Counted from the first letter of the stretch, positions 34,366-44,866 are shown. The stretch: DNA of 64,000 nt from Neisseria flavescens (GCF_005221285.1 NZ_CP039886.1:62001-126000); one strand, 5' to 3'. Made by a program: numbers and translations. The notes: a model not told the origin generated them from the letters alone.

Positions 34366-35529
34366 TTAGAATTTGTGACGCAGGCCAACCAAACCAGAGA
34401 TGGTTTCAACTTTGTGAGAGCCAGACTCAGCACCACGCAACCAGCCGGTAGAAACCAAAGCAGTAGTGCGTTTAGAGAAGTCGTAGTCAGCACCAACGAT
34501 AACTTGGTCGTATTGAGTGCCTTTCAGTTTTTTGCCGTCAACTTTAGCTTTGAAGCCGTGAGCGTAAGAAACGCGAGGAGTTACGTTACCGGCGCGGTAA
34601 GCGGCAGTAGCAGCAACTTCAACAGTTTCAACACCTTTACCATCCAAGGTAGCATCAGTACCGAATACTACGTTAGAAGCATTAACTGGAGAAGTGGTTC
34701 TTTCGCGCATTTCTTTAGTTACAACGCCGTTAGACTGAGCTTGAGCGTAGTCACCTAATTTTTCCCAGTTTTTAGCGTATTGACCGGCTACAGATACAAA
34801 CAGGTTGTTAGCATCGTAACCAGCTACCAAGCGTTGTACATGACCATCTTTGTGAGTAACCTTACCATTCTCGTCTGTAGTATCTACAGAGTTTTTACGA
34901 AAACCACCGGCGTATTGACCGAAGAAACCAGAGTTTTCGTAGTTCAGGCCAGCGTAGTAAGTGTCACGAGGAGCATCGTTGTGAGTGTATTTGTCAGAAG
35001 GGTTAGCGTTATCGCGTGGAGTGTATTGTACGCTTGCGCTGAAGCCTGCAAATACAGGGCTGTCGTAACGTACAGATACTGCACGTTTGTCAACGCGAGT
35101 GAATACAGACAGACCCAAAGCCCCATTGTTGCTTTCCCATTGGTCAGCATTATTGCTAGAGTCTTTAACAGTAGAGTTCAATTTACCGGCACGAACTTTA
35201 CCGAAGCCACCTTCCAAACCGATGAAAGATTCGCGAGAAGCCCACTCTTTGTCGCCACCGGCGATAGAAGTTTTTTGTTCAACTTGCCAAATAGCATTCA
35301 GGTTGCTGCCCAAGTGTTCGTGGCCTTTGAAGCCGATGCGTGAGCCTAAGTCAGCGATTTCAGTAGCAGTTTTAGAGCTTTTCTCTTTACCCAGTGCAGT
35401 AGCGGTTTTTTCACCCAAATTTACTTTGGATACTTCAACGCCGGCTTTAATTTGACCGTACAGAGTTACGTCAGCCATAGCTGCAACAGGTAAAGCCGCC
35501 AGAGTCAGGGCAATCAGGGATTTTTTCAT
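34366..35529 (-). CDS. porB: Major outer-membrane porin PorB
   Basis: A 387-residue trimeric porin. Signal peptide MKKSLIALTLAALPVAAMA, mature start DVTLYGQIKAGVEVS, the conserved SRIGFKGHEHLGSNLNAIWQVEQ strand and the C-terminal phenylalanine (GLVGLRHKF) needed for BAM assembly. Surface loops rich in Lys, Asp and Asn (for example ALGKEKSSKTATE, NPSDKYTHNDAPRD) are longer and different from meningococcal PorA/PorB. It is the general diffusion pore and a major surface antigen. Single gene with its own promoter and terminator. Confidence 0.93.
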   Translation of the reverse strand: MKKSLIALTLAALPVAAMADVTLYGQIKAGVEVSKVNLGEKTATALGKEKSSKTATEIADLGSRIGFKGHEHLGSNLNAIWQVEQKTSIAGGDKEWASRESFIGLEGGFGKVRAGKLNSTVKDSSNNADQWESNNGALGLSVFTRVDKRAVSVRYDSPVFAGFSASVQYTPRDNANPSDKYTHNDAPRDTYYAGLNYENSGFFGQYAGGFRKNSVDTTDENGKVTHKDGHVQRLVAGYDANNLFVSVAGQYAKNWEKLGDYAQAQSNGVVTKEMRERTTSPVNASNVVFGTDATLDGKGVETVEVAATAAYRAGNVTPRVSYAHGFKAKVDGKKLKGTQYDQVIVGADYDFSKRTTALVSTGWLRGAESGSHKVETISGLVGLRHKF

Positions 35530-35869
35530 TGCTGTTTTCTTTTTTTAAGTGTGAAGAAGCGAGCATTCGTTCTTCTTATTACGATATCGTTCTGTTTCAA
35601 CGATTCCATGACCATAATATAAAGGTTATGGCTTAAGAAAACAAATTTTCCTCTTGTTTTAGGCGTATTTTGTTGGGAAACGTTGTTTTTTGCAGACGGA
35701 GTAGGTATGGGAAATAGTTGTTTATTTCGTAATATGTTTTTTTAAAAGGAAAATTTTAGGAGAACCATAAAAGACGGCTTATTAAGTTTGGAGTTTAAAT
35801 GTTGCTTATATTGTTTTCAGACGGCCTTGTTGAGTGAGATTTATAGTGTATTGGGTTTTAAAATTATAA
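35530..35869. other. Intergenic region between porB and ilvC
   Basis: About 340 bases. It contains the porB promoter candidate, an AT-rich upstream stretch (about 35640-35790) of the type that boosts porin transcription, and one reverse DUS at about 35817-35825. No ORF of substance. Confidence 0.6.
35616..35644 (-). promoter_or_regulatory. Candidate porB promoter
   Basis: On the minus strand TTGTTT (35639-35644), 17-base spacer, TATATT (35616-35621), about 90 bases before the porB ATG, with A/T-rich DNA upstream. Confidence 0.55.
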
Positions 35870-35897
35870 AAACCTGCCTGAGTGATCAGGCAGGTTT
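35870..35897 (-). terminator. Terminator of the ilv cluster
   Basis: AAACCTGCCTGA, GTGA loop, TCAGGCAGGTTT; 20 bases after the ilvC stop on the minus strand. Confidence 0.85.
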
Positions 35898-35916
35898 CAT
35901 TTGCTTGAAAGACAGA

Positions 35917-36930
<1,014 letters not shown>

Positions 36931-36991
36931 TTTATTTCCTTAGTGTAAGAGGGTTCCGGATAATCCGGGTTGAGTTAAAAGTAATAGGGGC

Positions 36992-37285
36992 TTAAGCGGG
37001 GACTTGGTTCATCAAGACGATTTCCAATGCTTCGGTTTTCCCTTCGATGGATTTGACGAAGTTTTGGAAATGTTCGCTGGCATTGTGTTTGTCAATAGCT
37101 GCTTGGGATTTCCAGTTTTCTACGAATACGAAACGGTTGGGTTTGCCGATTTCTTGGTGCAGGTCGTAGCTGATGTTGCCTTCTTCTGCACGGCTGGCTT
37201 TGACCAATTCTTTAAACTGGGCAGCCAGAGCCTCGGTGTATTCGGGTTTGACGGTAACCAATGCAACGATTTGGATGCTTGACAT
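36992..37285 (-). CDS. Antibiotic biosynthesis monooxygenase (ABM) domain protein
   Basis: A 97-residue dimeric alpha-beta barrel protein: IVALVTVKPEYTEALAAQFKELV, SRAEEGNISYDLHQEIGKPNRFVFVENW and SAIDKH-like ASEHFQNF. This is the pattern of YgiN/LsrG-type putative quinol monooxygenases, which use no cofactor. It sits inside the branched-chain amino acid cluster between ilvH and ilvC. Whether it has a related role is unknown; it may simply share the transcript. Confidence 0.82.
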   Translation of the reverse strand: MSSIQIVALVTVKPEYTEALAAQFKELVKASRAEEGNISYDLHQEIGKPNRFVFVENWKSQAAIDKHNASEHFQNFVKSIEGKTEALEIVLMNQVPA

Positions 37286-37303
37286 ATTTGTCTCCTACTG
37301 TTT

Positions 37304-37341
37304 TTCAGACGGCCTTTGTAGAAAGTAAAAGGCCGTCTGAA
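37304..37341 (-). terminator. DUS pair between ilvH and the ABM gene
   Basis: TTCAGACGGCCT and AAGGCCGTCTGAA arms with a 13-base loop. It could attenuate transcription running from ilvH into the ABM gene and ilvC. Confidence 0.5.
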
Positions 37342-37351
37342 CGATACAGCG

Positions 37352-37843
37352 TTAAATTTTCAAAATACGCTCACCACGGCCGATACCGGCTGCGCCTGTG
37401 CGTACGGTTTCCAAAATTTGAGCACGACCGACTGTTTCGAGGAAAGAGTCGAGTTTTTCGGTAGAACCTGTGATTTCGATGGTGTAGCTGCGGTCTGTTA
37501 CATCAATGACGCTGCCACGGTAGATTTCGGTCAATCGCAGGAATTCGTCACGGTCTTTACCTACGGCGCGGACTTTTACCAACATCAGCTCGCGTTCGAC
37601 AAAACGGCTTTCGTTCAAATCGACCACTTTGATAACTTCAATCAGTTTGTTGAGTTGTTTGGTGATTTGCTCGATAACGTGTTCGTCGCCATGGGTAACG
37701 ATGGTCATGCGAGACAAGGTTTTGTCTTCGGTTGGTGCAACAGCCAGGGAATCGATGTTGTAATCGCGTGCGGAGAACAAACCTACCACACGGCTCATCG
37801 CACCTGATTCGTTTTCCATCAGAATAGATAAGATATGTCGCAT
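37352..37843 (-). CDS. ilvH: Acetolactate synthase small (regulatory) subunit
   Basis: A 163-residue subunit with an N-terminal ACT domain: MRHILSILMENESGAMSRVVGLFSARDYNIDSLAVAPTED, where the ESGAxSR loop binds valine for feedback inhibition. The C-terminal half (DVTDRSYTIEITGSTEKLDSFLE) activates the catalytic subunit. Ten bases downstream of ilvB. With a frameshifted ilvB as given, this subunit would lack a full partner. Confidence 0.95.
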   Translation of the reverse strand: MRHILSILMENESGAMSRVVGLFSARDYNIDSLAVAPTEDKTLSRMTIVTHGDEHVIEQITKQLNKLIEVIKVVDLNESRFVERELMLVKVRAVGKDRDEFLRLTEIYRGSVIDVTDRSYTIEITGSTEKLDSFLETVGRAQILETVRTGAAGIGRGERILKI

Positions 37844-37853
37844 TTTTCTCTCC

Positions 37854-39582
37854 TTACGCTGACAATGTTTCGCGCATATGCGGCGGCAGAACCATTTCGT
37901 CCAAACCTTTGCCGTTGCCGACCATAGGCAGCACGTTTTGTTTTTTGTCGGTCAAGAAATCGAGGAATACCAGGCGGTCTTTTTGGTTTAATGCTTCCAG
38001 CAACGCCCCTTCGACATCGGATTTCTTGTCCACACGGATGCCGATATGGCCGTAGGCTTCAGCCAGTTTGACAAAATCAGGCAATGAATCGAAATAGGTT
38101 TCTGATTCACGGTTGCCGTAATAAAGCTCTTGCCATTGGCGGACCATGCCGAGGTAGCCGTTGTTCAGGGTAACGACGTTAACCGGAACACGATATTGGA
38201 AGCAGGTCGACAACTCTTGGATGTTCATCTGAATCGAGCCTTCGCCGGTGATACAGAATACATCTTGATCAGGAGCAGCCAGTTTCGCGCCGATGGCATA
38301 TGGCAGACCGACGCCCATTGTGCCTAAACCGCCGGAATTGAGCCATTGGCGAGGACGCTCGAATGGGTAATATTGGGCGGTAAACATTTGGTGTTGACCG
38401 ACGTCGGAAGTGATGATGGCAGAATTATTGGTGATTTCGGCCAGTTTTTGAATAACGTATTGCGGTTTGATGATTTCGCTTTCATTATCAAACCACAGGC
38501 AGTTGCGCGAACGCCATTCTTCAATGCTTTTCCACCATTTATCCAATGAGTCGGCTGCAGGTGCAGATTCTTGCTTGCCCCACAATTGAATCATTTCGGA
38601 CAATACGTTTTTCACGTCGCCGACAATCGGGATATCCACTTTGACGCGTTTGGCAATGCTGGACGGGTCAACGTCGATATGAATAATTTTTTTTGGCTTT
38701 TTCAAAGAATTTGGACGGTACAGAAATCACGCGGTCATCAAAGCGCGCACCGATTGCCAGTACAACGTCCGCATTCTGCATGGCGAGGTTGGCTTCATAA
38801 GTGCCGTGCATACCCAGCATACCCAAGAATTGGCGGTCGCTGGAAGGGTATGCACCCAAGCCCATCAATGTACCGGTACAAGGAGCGCCGATCATGCGGA
38901 CGAATTTGGTCATTTCCTCAGAGGCATTGCCCAAAACCACGCCGCCGCCAAAGTAAACAATTGGGCGTTTGGCGGAAGCCAGCATTTGTACGGCTTTTTT
39001 GATTTGACCGATATGGCCTTGTACAACCGGTTGGTAAGAGCGGATGAAGATGTCTTCTTGCGGATAGCTGAATTTAGCCATTGCTTGGGTAACATCTTTA
39101 GGAACATCGACAACAACGGGCCCCGGACGGCCGCTTGCGGCGATTTGGAAAGCTTTTTTGATGGTGTCTGCCAACTCAGCGATATTGGTTACCAAGAAAT
39201 TGTGTTTGACACAAGGGCGGGTAATGCCGACTGTATCCACTTCTTGGAATGCGTCTGTCCCGATAAGGGAGTTGCCCACCTGGCCGCTGATGACTACCAA
39301 CGGAATGGAGTCGCTGTAAGCGGTGGCGATACCGGTCAGCGCATTGGTTACGCCTGGGCCGGAAGTTACCAAGGCAACGCCGACTTTGCCGCTGACACGG
39401 GCATAGGCATCTGCCGCATGTACGGCTGCCTGCTCGTGGCGAACCAGGATGTGCTTGAATTTATTGAGTTGGAAGAGGGCATCGTAGATTTCGATAACCG
39501 CGCCGCCCGGATAGCCGAATACATACTCGACACCTTCGGCTTTGAGACTTTGCACGATGATTTGTGCGCCAGATAATTGCAT
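37854..39582 (-). pseudogene. ilvB: Acetolactate synthase large subunit, frameshifted in an A8 tract
   Basis: The reading frame opens MQLSGAQIIVQSLKAEGVEY at 39582 and covers the ThDP glutamate region (FGYPGGAVIEIYDALF, RHEQAAVHAADAYAR) and the FAD domain. It is broken at 38687-38694, where eight A (minus strand) give EKAKKNYSYRR-stop. With seven A it would read EKAKKIIHIDVDPSSIAKR and continue in the second frame through the ThDP motif GEGSIQMNIQELSTCFQYRVPVNVVTLNNGYLGMVRQ to the end at 37854. The restored protein is 575 residues, the normal length. All catalytic motifs are otherwise intact, so this is either a base-call error, a very recent mutation, or a slippage-corrected gene. Confidence 0.88.
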
Positions 39583-39932
39583 ATTGACCTCTTTTATATG
39601 GCCTCAAACCAATAGGAACAATCCGCCTCACCACAGCACCTGTAATGCAATTCCACCAAGCAGCGATTTAGGGTACGCGCACTGAGGGAATACGATGACA
39701 GTCAGATTATCCAAGCAATTGGGAAGAAACACAGAGTTTGTGAAAAAGAGTAGAAACGATAACGCAATCCGACTGTACAAGCAAGATAAAATCTTTCATC
39801 TTTTAACGTTTAAGGAGTGAAAATAGATTATCGTTTGATTTTAAAGAAATAAAAAAACAGTTTTATTGAGCTTGATGTGGGGAGATTGTTGACAGTTTGA
39901 GTAAGGAGAAGGTTTTGCAAATGAAGAATAGC
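39583..39932 (-). other. Upstream region of ilvB
   Basis: About 350 bases, becoming very AT-rich toward tRNA-Leu. A GAGGT ribosome site precedes the ilvB ATG. I see no DUS, no clear intrinsic attenuator with a T-run, and no convincing promoter hexamers. Confidence 0.5.
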
Positions 39933-39966
39933 AAAAAACCTCTTGACCGAATCAAGAGGTTTTTTT
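39933..39966. terminator. Bidirectional terminator after tRNA-Leu
   Basis: AAAAAACCTCTTGA, CCGAA loop, TCAAGAGGTTTTTT: flanked by A-run and T-run, lying 5 bases after the tRNA-Leu 3' end. Confidence 0.85.
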
Positions 39967-39970
39967 AATT

Positions 39971-40055
39971 TGGTGCCCAGGGTCGGACTCGAACCGACAC
40001 ACCTTGCGGCGGGGGATTTTGAGTCCCCTGCGTCTACCAATTTCGCCACCTGGGC
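39971..40055 (-). tRNA. tRNA-Leu (anticodon CAA)
   Basis: 85 nt, read on the minus strand. Acceptor GCCCAGG pairs with CCTGGGC, anticodon loop CTCAAAA (anticodon CAA), a class II variable arm (GCCGCAAGGTG region), T-arm GTCGG TTCGAGT CCGAC, discriminator A and encoded CCA (39971-39973). Confidence 0.95.
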
Positions 40056-40339
40056 TAGCGAAGAAGTCGTCATTATAGCGAGTTCTCGAATCTTGTAAAG
40101 CAGTAATTGAAAAAAAATTGGATTATTTTTATATTTGTTTGATTTTTAATGAATTAAACTTTTTACGTTTGATGACTATCTAAATGGAAGGCAGATTTTT
40201 AAAACAAAAAAAGCAGTATTTATCTGTAAAAAGGGCTACATTTAATGTGTCAAACGCGTTAATATGAAGATGTTTTGTTTTTATATCGGCCGGGCAGTTA
40301 TTTGGCCGCACTTATTTGAAACGGTTTTGGAGAAAATTT

Positions 40340-41002
40340 ATGCTTTCCGTTACACGAACTTTCCTACTCAGTGCTTTTGCGTTGGCTGCTCTGGCTGCTT
40401 GTCAGCCTAAAGAGGAGGCCAAAGAGGCTTCTTCGACACCTGCCGCTTCTGCTGCGCCTGCTGCTTCCGGTGAGTCTGCGCCCAAAGTGCAAGCGCGCGG
40501 TACCGATATGCGCAAAGAAGACATTGGTGGCGACTTTACATTGACCGATGGCGACGGCAAACCTTTCAGCCTGAGCGATTTGAAAGGCAAAGTGGTTATC
40601 CTGTCTTTCGGTTATACCCACTGTCCTGACGTATGCCCAACCGAGTTGCTGACTTACAGCGACACGTTGAAACAATTGGGCGATCAGGCTAAAGACGTGA
40701 AAGTAGTATTTGTCAGCATCGACCCTGAACGCGATACACCTGAGGTAATCGGCAAATACGCCAAACAGTTCAACCCTGATTTTATCGGCCTGACGGCAAC
40801 CGGCGATCAAAGCCTGCCTGTCATCAAACAGCAATACCGTGTGGTATCGGCTAAAGTCAACCAAAAAGAAGACAGCGAAAACTATTTGGTCGATCACTCT
40901 TCAGGCGCATATTTGATTGATAAAAACGGCGAAGTGGCAATTTTCTCGCCTTATGGCAGCGAGCCGGAAACGATTGCGGCTGATGTAAAAACTTTATTGT
41001 AA
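40340..41002 (+). CDS. SCO1/SenC-family thioredoxin-like lipoprotein
   Basis: A 220-residue lipoprotein: signal ending in the lipobox LAALAACQP (Cys about residue 21), an Ala/Ser/Pro-rich linker, then a thioredoxin fold. The copper-binding CxxxC is YTHCPDVCPTELL (about residues 96-108), and the distal histidine is in LVDHSSGAYLID. Sco proteins deliver copper to cytochrome oxidase or protect against peroxide; the neisserial Sco is linked to oxidative stress defence. ATG 40340 follows GGAGAAAATTT and gives a proper signal; the start at 40316 does not. Confidence 0.9.
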   Translation: MLSVTRTFLLSAFALAALAACQPKEEAKEASSTPAASAAPAASGESAPKVQARGTDMRKEDIGGDFTLTDGDGKPFSLSDLKGKVVILSFGYTHCPDVCPTELLTYSDTLKQLGDQAKDVKVVFVSIDPERDTPEVIGKYAKQFNPDFIGLTATGDQSLPVIKQQYRVVSAKVNQKEDSENYLVDHSSGAYLIDKNGEVAIFSPYGSEPETIAADVKTLL

Positions 41003-41012
41003 AACCGTGGTT

Positions 41013-41055
41013 AAGGCCGTCTGAAATGGGTTGTGGATTTCAGACGGCCTTCTTG
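41013..41055 (+). terminator. DUS terminator between the Sco gene and hisG
   Basis: AAGGCCGTCTGAAA and TTTCAGACGGCCTT arms with an 11-base loop. Confidence 0.6.
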
Positions 41056-41084
41056 TTTTTGATACGGCAAAGGAGAAGAACAAA

Positions 41085-41738
41085 ATGACCGACACACTTT
41101 TAACGGTTGCTTTATCCAAGGGACGAATTTTTGAGGAAACCCTGCCACTGTTGGCCGCCGCCGGTATTGTGCCTGCAGAGGAGCCGGAAAAATCGCGCAA
41201 GCTGATTATTGGCACGAATCATGACAACATTCGTTTGGTGATTGTACGTGCAACCGATGTGCCGACTTATGTGCAGTATGGTGCGGCGGATTTCGGTATT
41301 GCCGGCAAGGATGTGTTGATTGAGCATGGCGGAGATGGCCTGTATCAACCTTTGGATTTGCACATTGCTTCATGCCGCATGATGGTTGCAGTAAAAAAAG
41401 GTTTCGATTACGCCGCTGCTTCCAAACCCGGCAGCCGCTTGCGGATTGCCACCAAATATCCAGACATCGCCGCCGAACACTTTGCCGACAAGGGTGTGCA
41501 TGTGGACATCATCAAACTGTACGGCTCGATGGAGCTTGCGCCTTTGGTCGGTCTGAGCGACGCGATTGTCGATTTGGTTTCCAGCGGCAATACTTTGAAA
41601 GCCAATGGTTTGGAAGCTGTAGAACATGTGGTTGATATTTCCAGCCGCTTGGTGGTCAACAAAGCGGCCTTGAAAACCAAATATGCGCTGTTGAATCCGA
41701 TTATTCAGGCATTTGAAAATGCCGCCAAGGCCGTCTGA
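41085..41738 (+). CDS. hisG: ATP phosphoribosyltransferase, short form
   Basis: A 217-residue HisG(S) catalysing the first step of histidine synthesis. It begins LLTVALSKGRIFEETLPLLAAAGI and contains VRATDVPTYVQYGAADFGIAGKDVL and the PRPP loop DLVSSGNTLKANGL. It lacks the C-terminal regulatory domain, so it needs HisZ as partner, which is not in this window. ATG 41085 follows AAAGGAGAAG. The stop codon is provided by a DUS (CCGTCTGA). Confidence 0.95.
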   Translation: MTDTLLTVALSKGRIFEETLPLLAAAGIVPAEEPEKSRKLIIGTNHDNIRLVIVRATDVPTYVQYGAADFGIAGKDVLIEHGGDGLYQPLDLHIASCRMMVAVKKGFDYAAASKPGSRLRIATKYPDIAAEHFADKGVHVDIIKLYGSMELAPLVGLSDAIVDLVSSGNTLKANGLEAVEHVVDISSRLVVNKAALKTKYALLNPIIQAFENAAKAV

Positions 41739-41786
41739 AAAGTTTTTGGCAAAACCTGTCTGCCAACCCAGTTTGAAAGCCCCGTC

Positions 41787-42512
41787 ATGATGCAAAGCAA
41801 ACCGACACTCGATACGATTCTTTCTCATCGTTCCATCCGCAGGTTTACTTCCGAGCCGATTGCCGATGAAATCCTCGATACGCTGGTTCGCGCCGGACAG
41901 CAGGCTTCGACTTCCAACAATCTGCAATGCGTTTCCATCATCCGCGTATCCGATCTTGCGCTGAGGCAGGGGATACATGAAGCGGCAGGAAGTGCACCTT
42001 ATATTGTCCATTGTGCGGAATTTTTACTGTTTTGCATCGATTTTTCCAAACACAAGGCGATGTTTCCCGATGCGCAAATTGATTGGGCGGAAGTCACCCT
42101 GATTGGTGCGGTCGATGCAGGTATTATGGCGCAAAACGTATTGCTTGCTGCCGAATCGCTTGGGCTGGGCGGCGTGTATATCGGCGCGTTGCGCAATGAT
42201 GCGCAAAAAGTATCGGACGTGTTGAACCTGCCGGATTATTGCGTGCCTTTGGTGGGGCTGTGCCTCGGTTATCCCGACCAAGACCCGCCGCTCAAACCGC
42301 GCCTGCCTAAGGAAATGGTGTATGCCGAAAACGCTTGTCCGAGCCTGAATGCTGAGGCGGTTGAAGCCTATAATCAGGCAGTGGCGGATTATTATGAGTT
42401 ACGCAAGGGCAGCCCGATACCTTGGAAGGAATCGCTGGCCAAAACCTTGGGTAATCCTGTACGGCCGCATATGTTGGCGTTTTTGCAGAAAAAAGGTTTT
42501 TTGAAAAGATAA
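41787..42512 (+). CDS. nfsA: NfsA-type oxygen-insensitive NADPH nitroreductase
   Basis: A 241-residue FMN flavoprotein. N-terminal FMN motif HRSIRRFTSEPIADEILDTLVRAGQQASTSNNLQ with the SSSN-like STSNN, the dimer segment GAVDAGIMAQNVLLAAESLGLGGVYIGALRN, and PLVGLCLGYPDQDP, all typical of NfsA/FRP-like enzymes. Its metabolic role is not evident; it sits between hisG and hisD, an arrangement that is probably only positional. Two ATG codons (41787 and 41790) are possible. Confidence 0.88.
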   Translation: MMQSKPTLDTILSHRSIRRFTSEPIADEILDTLVRAGQQASTSNNLQCVSIIRVSDLALRQGIHEAAGSAPYIVHCAEFLLFCIDFSKHKAMFPDAQIDWAEVTLIGAVDAGIMAQNVLLAAESLGLGGVYIGALRNDAQKVSDVLNLPDYCVPLVGLCLGYPDQDPPLKPRLPKEMVYAENACPSLNAEAVEAYNQAVADYYELRKGSPIPWKESLAKTLGNPVRPHMLAFLQKKGFLKR

Positions 42513-42583
42513 TGTTCAGACGGCCTGTGTGTGGCTGAGGCCGTCTGAAAACAATAGGAACGAAACAAGGAAGAGAGCAAACC

Positions 42584-43876
42584 ATGAAGAAACTCGACAC
42601 CCAATCCCCTGATTTTCAAGCCGAACTCAAAGCGTTACTCGCTTTTGAAACCGCGCAAAACCCTGAAATCGACCGTATTGTTGCCGACATCTGCGCCGAT
42701 GTTCAAAAACGCGGCGATGCGGCGCTGATTGAATACACCAACCGCTTTGACGGTACATCTGCTCAAACCATCGACGATTTAATCCTGACGCAAGACGATT
42801 TGCAGTCTGCGTTTGAACGTTTGCCCGAAAACATTCAGACGGCCTTAAAAACGGCTGCGCGACGGGTGGAAAGCTACCATCAACACCAAAAAATGGAGTC
42901 GTGGACTTACGAAGACGAAGACGGCACGCTTTTGGGCCAACAGATTACGCCGCTTGACCGTGTCGGTATTTATGTTCCGGGCGGTAAAGCCGCTTATCCG
43001 AGTTCCGTTATCATGAACGCCATGCCTGCCCACGTTGCCGGCGTGAAAGAAATCATCATGGTCGTTCCTACTCCGAAAGGCGAGCGCAACGATATCGTGT
43101 TGGCGGCTGCTTTTGTGGCCGGTGTAACCAAAGTGTTTACGGTCGGCGGCGCACAGGCGGTTGCGGCTTTGGCCTATGGTACGGAATCAGTGCCTCAAGT
43201 CGATAAGATTACCGGCCCGGGCAATGCCTTTGTCGCTGCGGCTAAACGACGCGTGTTTGGTGTGGTCGGTATTGATATGGTGGCAGGGCCGTCTGAAATT
43301 TTGGTGATTGCCGATGGCACGACGCCTGCCGATTGGGTGGCCATGGATTTGTTCAGTCAGGCGGAACACGATGAAATTGCACAAGCGATTTTGATCGGTA
43401 CTTCTCAAACGTATTTGGACGAAGTTCAGACGGCCATGAACCGCTTGATCGAAACCATGCCGCGCCGTGCGATTATTGAAGCTTCATTGGGCAATCGCGG
43501 TGCAATGATTTTGGCTAAAGATTTGGACGAAGCCTGTGAAATCGCCAACTATATTTCTCCCGAACACTTGGAACTGTCGGTTGAGAATCCGCAAGAGTGG
43601 GCGAAAAAAATCCGCCACGCCGGTGCGATTTTTATGGGACGCTATACCAGTGAAAGCCTTGGCGACTATTGCGCAGGGCCCAACCACGTTTTACCGACCA
43701 GCCGCACGGCGCGTTTCTCTTCTCCTTTGGGAACATATGATTTCCAAAAACGCTCCAGTCTGATTCAGGTTTCAGAACAAGGCGCGCAGAAGTTGGGCAA
43801 AACCGCCAGCGTGTTAGCGCATGGCGAAAGCTTGACCGCGCACGCAAGAGCGGCTGAGTTCCGTTTGAAAGACTGA
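42584..43876 (+). CDS. hisD: Histidinol dehydrogenase
   Basis: A 430-residue zinc enzyme oxidising histidinol to histidine in two steps. Signature region: GIYVPGGKAAYPSSVIMNAMPAHVAGV, the NAD site TVGGAQAVAALAYGTESVPQVDKITGPGNAFVAAAKR, VAGPSEILVIADGT with zinc ligands nearby (SQAEHDEIAQ), and the terminal AGPNHVLPTSRTARFSSPLGTYDF. Ribosome site AAGGAAGAGAG precedes the ATG. Intrinsic terminator follows. Confidence 0.97.
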   Translation: MKKLDTQSPDFQAELKALLAFETAQNPEIDRIVADICADVQKRGDAALIEYTNRFDGTSAQTIDDLILTQDDLQSAFERLPENIQTALKTAARRVESYHQHQKMESWTYEDEDGTLLGQQITPLDRVGIYVPGGKAAYPSSVIMNAMPAHVAGVKEIIMVVPTPKGERNDIVLAAAFVAGVTKVFTVGGAQAVAALAYGTESVPQVDKITGPGNAFVAAAKRRVFGVVGIDMVAGPSEILVIADGTTPADWVAMDLFSQAEHDEIAQAILIGTSQTYLDEVQTAMNRLIETMPRRAIIEASLGNRGAMILAKDLDEACEIANYISPEHLELSVENPQEWAKKIRHAGAIFMGRYTSESLGDYCAGPNHVLPTSRTARFSSPLGTYDFQKRSSLIQVSEQGAQKLGKTASVLAHGESLTAHARAAEFRLKD

Positions 43877-43903
43877 GTGAAACGTTGAAGTCGTAAGAAA
43901 TCA

Positions 43904-43933
43904 AAAAAGGGCATCTAAACAGATGCCCTTTTT
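43904..43933 (+). terminator. Intrinsic terminator after hisD
   Basis: AAAAGGGCATCT, AAAC loop, AGATGCCCTTTT with flanking A- and T-runs. Confidence 0.88.
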
Positions 43934-43984
43934 ATTGTGATGAAGATTTTAGCTGAGAAGGTATCAGGCCGTCTGAAAACAGGT

Positions 43985-44866
43985 TTAACGGTTTTTCAGC
44001 CAGTCATTACGCATTTGTGCGGCTTCTTCAAAATAGCGGTAAAGCTCGGTTTTGTTGCCGTCTGAAAGTAAGTTTTCTAATCGGGACAATTGTTCTTTCA
44101 AATCGCCGGTCAGTTTGAGCAGGGCAGGGCGGTTGGCCATGCAGATGTCGGTCCAAACGGCCGGATGGCTGGAAGCGATGCGGGTAAAGTCGCGAAAGCC
44201 GGTAGCGGCATAGGGAAGGTAGTCTTTGCCGTGCGGATGGTCAACCAAAGCGTGGACATAGGCAAAGGCGGCCAAGTGCGGCAAGTGGGAAACGGCGGCA
44301 AAAATATTGTCGTGTTCTTCGGCGCTCATGGTGGAAATTTGCGAACCAACTGCCTGCCACAGGCTTTTCAGCCGTCTCAGGCCGTCTGAAGCCTCTTGGC
44401 CATGTAGCGTAATGATAAGGCGGCTGTTTTGAAACAAACCGCAACGCGCGGATTTTGCCCCGCTTTGATCTGAACCGGCAATCGGGTGGGCGGCAAAACA
44501 TTGCGCCAGGCGGTCGGATAAGTGGGTGCGGAAGGCATTGAGTGCCGATTGTTTGGTGCTGCCGACATCGGAAACGCAGGCAGTGTCTTTTAAGAAGGGC
44601 TTGATGTCGCGGCATACGTCAGGCAGGACGGAGACTGGCGTGGCAATCAAAACCAAATCGGCATTGGCGATGCTTTCGGCACAAATATCTGGATAGGCAT
44701 GGTCGATGATGCCGCATTCGAGTGCGTAATTGAGGTTATCGGCATTGGTGTCGATGCCGGTAACGGTTTGCACCAGTCCCAAGCGTTTGAGGTCGAGCAT
44801 GAACGAGCCGCCGATTAAACCGACGCCGATAAGGGTGATGTGGGAGAAAAAGGCGGAAGTGTTCAT
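43985..44866 (-). CDS. tyrA: Prephenate dehydrogenase
   Basis: A 293-residue NAD(P)-dependent TyrA. N-terminal Rossmann motif ITLIGVGLIGGSFMLDLKRLG, LVLIATPVSVLPDV, the VSDVGSTKQSALNA substrate loop and AAHPIAGSDQSGAKSA with the catalytic histidine. It converts prephenate to 4-hydroxyphenylpyruvate for tyrosine synthesis. There is no chorismate mutase domain. ATG 44866 (MNTSAFFSHI) is chosen over an upstream TTG. It is the last chromosomal gene before the prophage. Confidence 0.94.
   Translation of the reverse strand: MNTSAFFSHITLIGVGLIGGSFMLDLKRLGLVQTVTGIDTNADNLNYALECGIIDHAYPDICAESIANADLVLIATPVSVLPDVCRDIKPFLKDTACVSDVGSTKQSALNAFRTHLSDRLAQCFAAHPIAGSDQSGAKSARCGLFQNSRLIITLHGQEASDGLRRLKSLWQAVGSQISTMSAEEHDNIFAAVSHLPHLAAFAYVHALVDHPHGKDYLPYAATGFRDFTRIASSHPAVWTDICMANRPALLKLTGDLKEQLSRLENLLSDGNKTELYRYFEEAAQMRNDWLKNR

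Noticed and set aside
39717..39809. Possible 30-residue ilv leader peptide on the minus strand (starts MKDFILLVQSD, rich in Leu, Ile and Val) upstream of ilvB.
   Set aside because: No ribosome site and no following hairpin with a T-run, so attenuation is not supported; the hydrophobic content may be chance.
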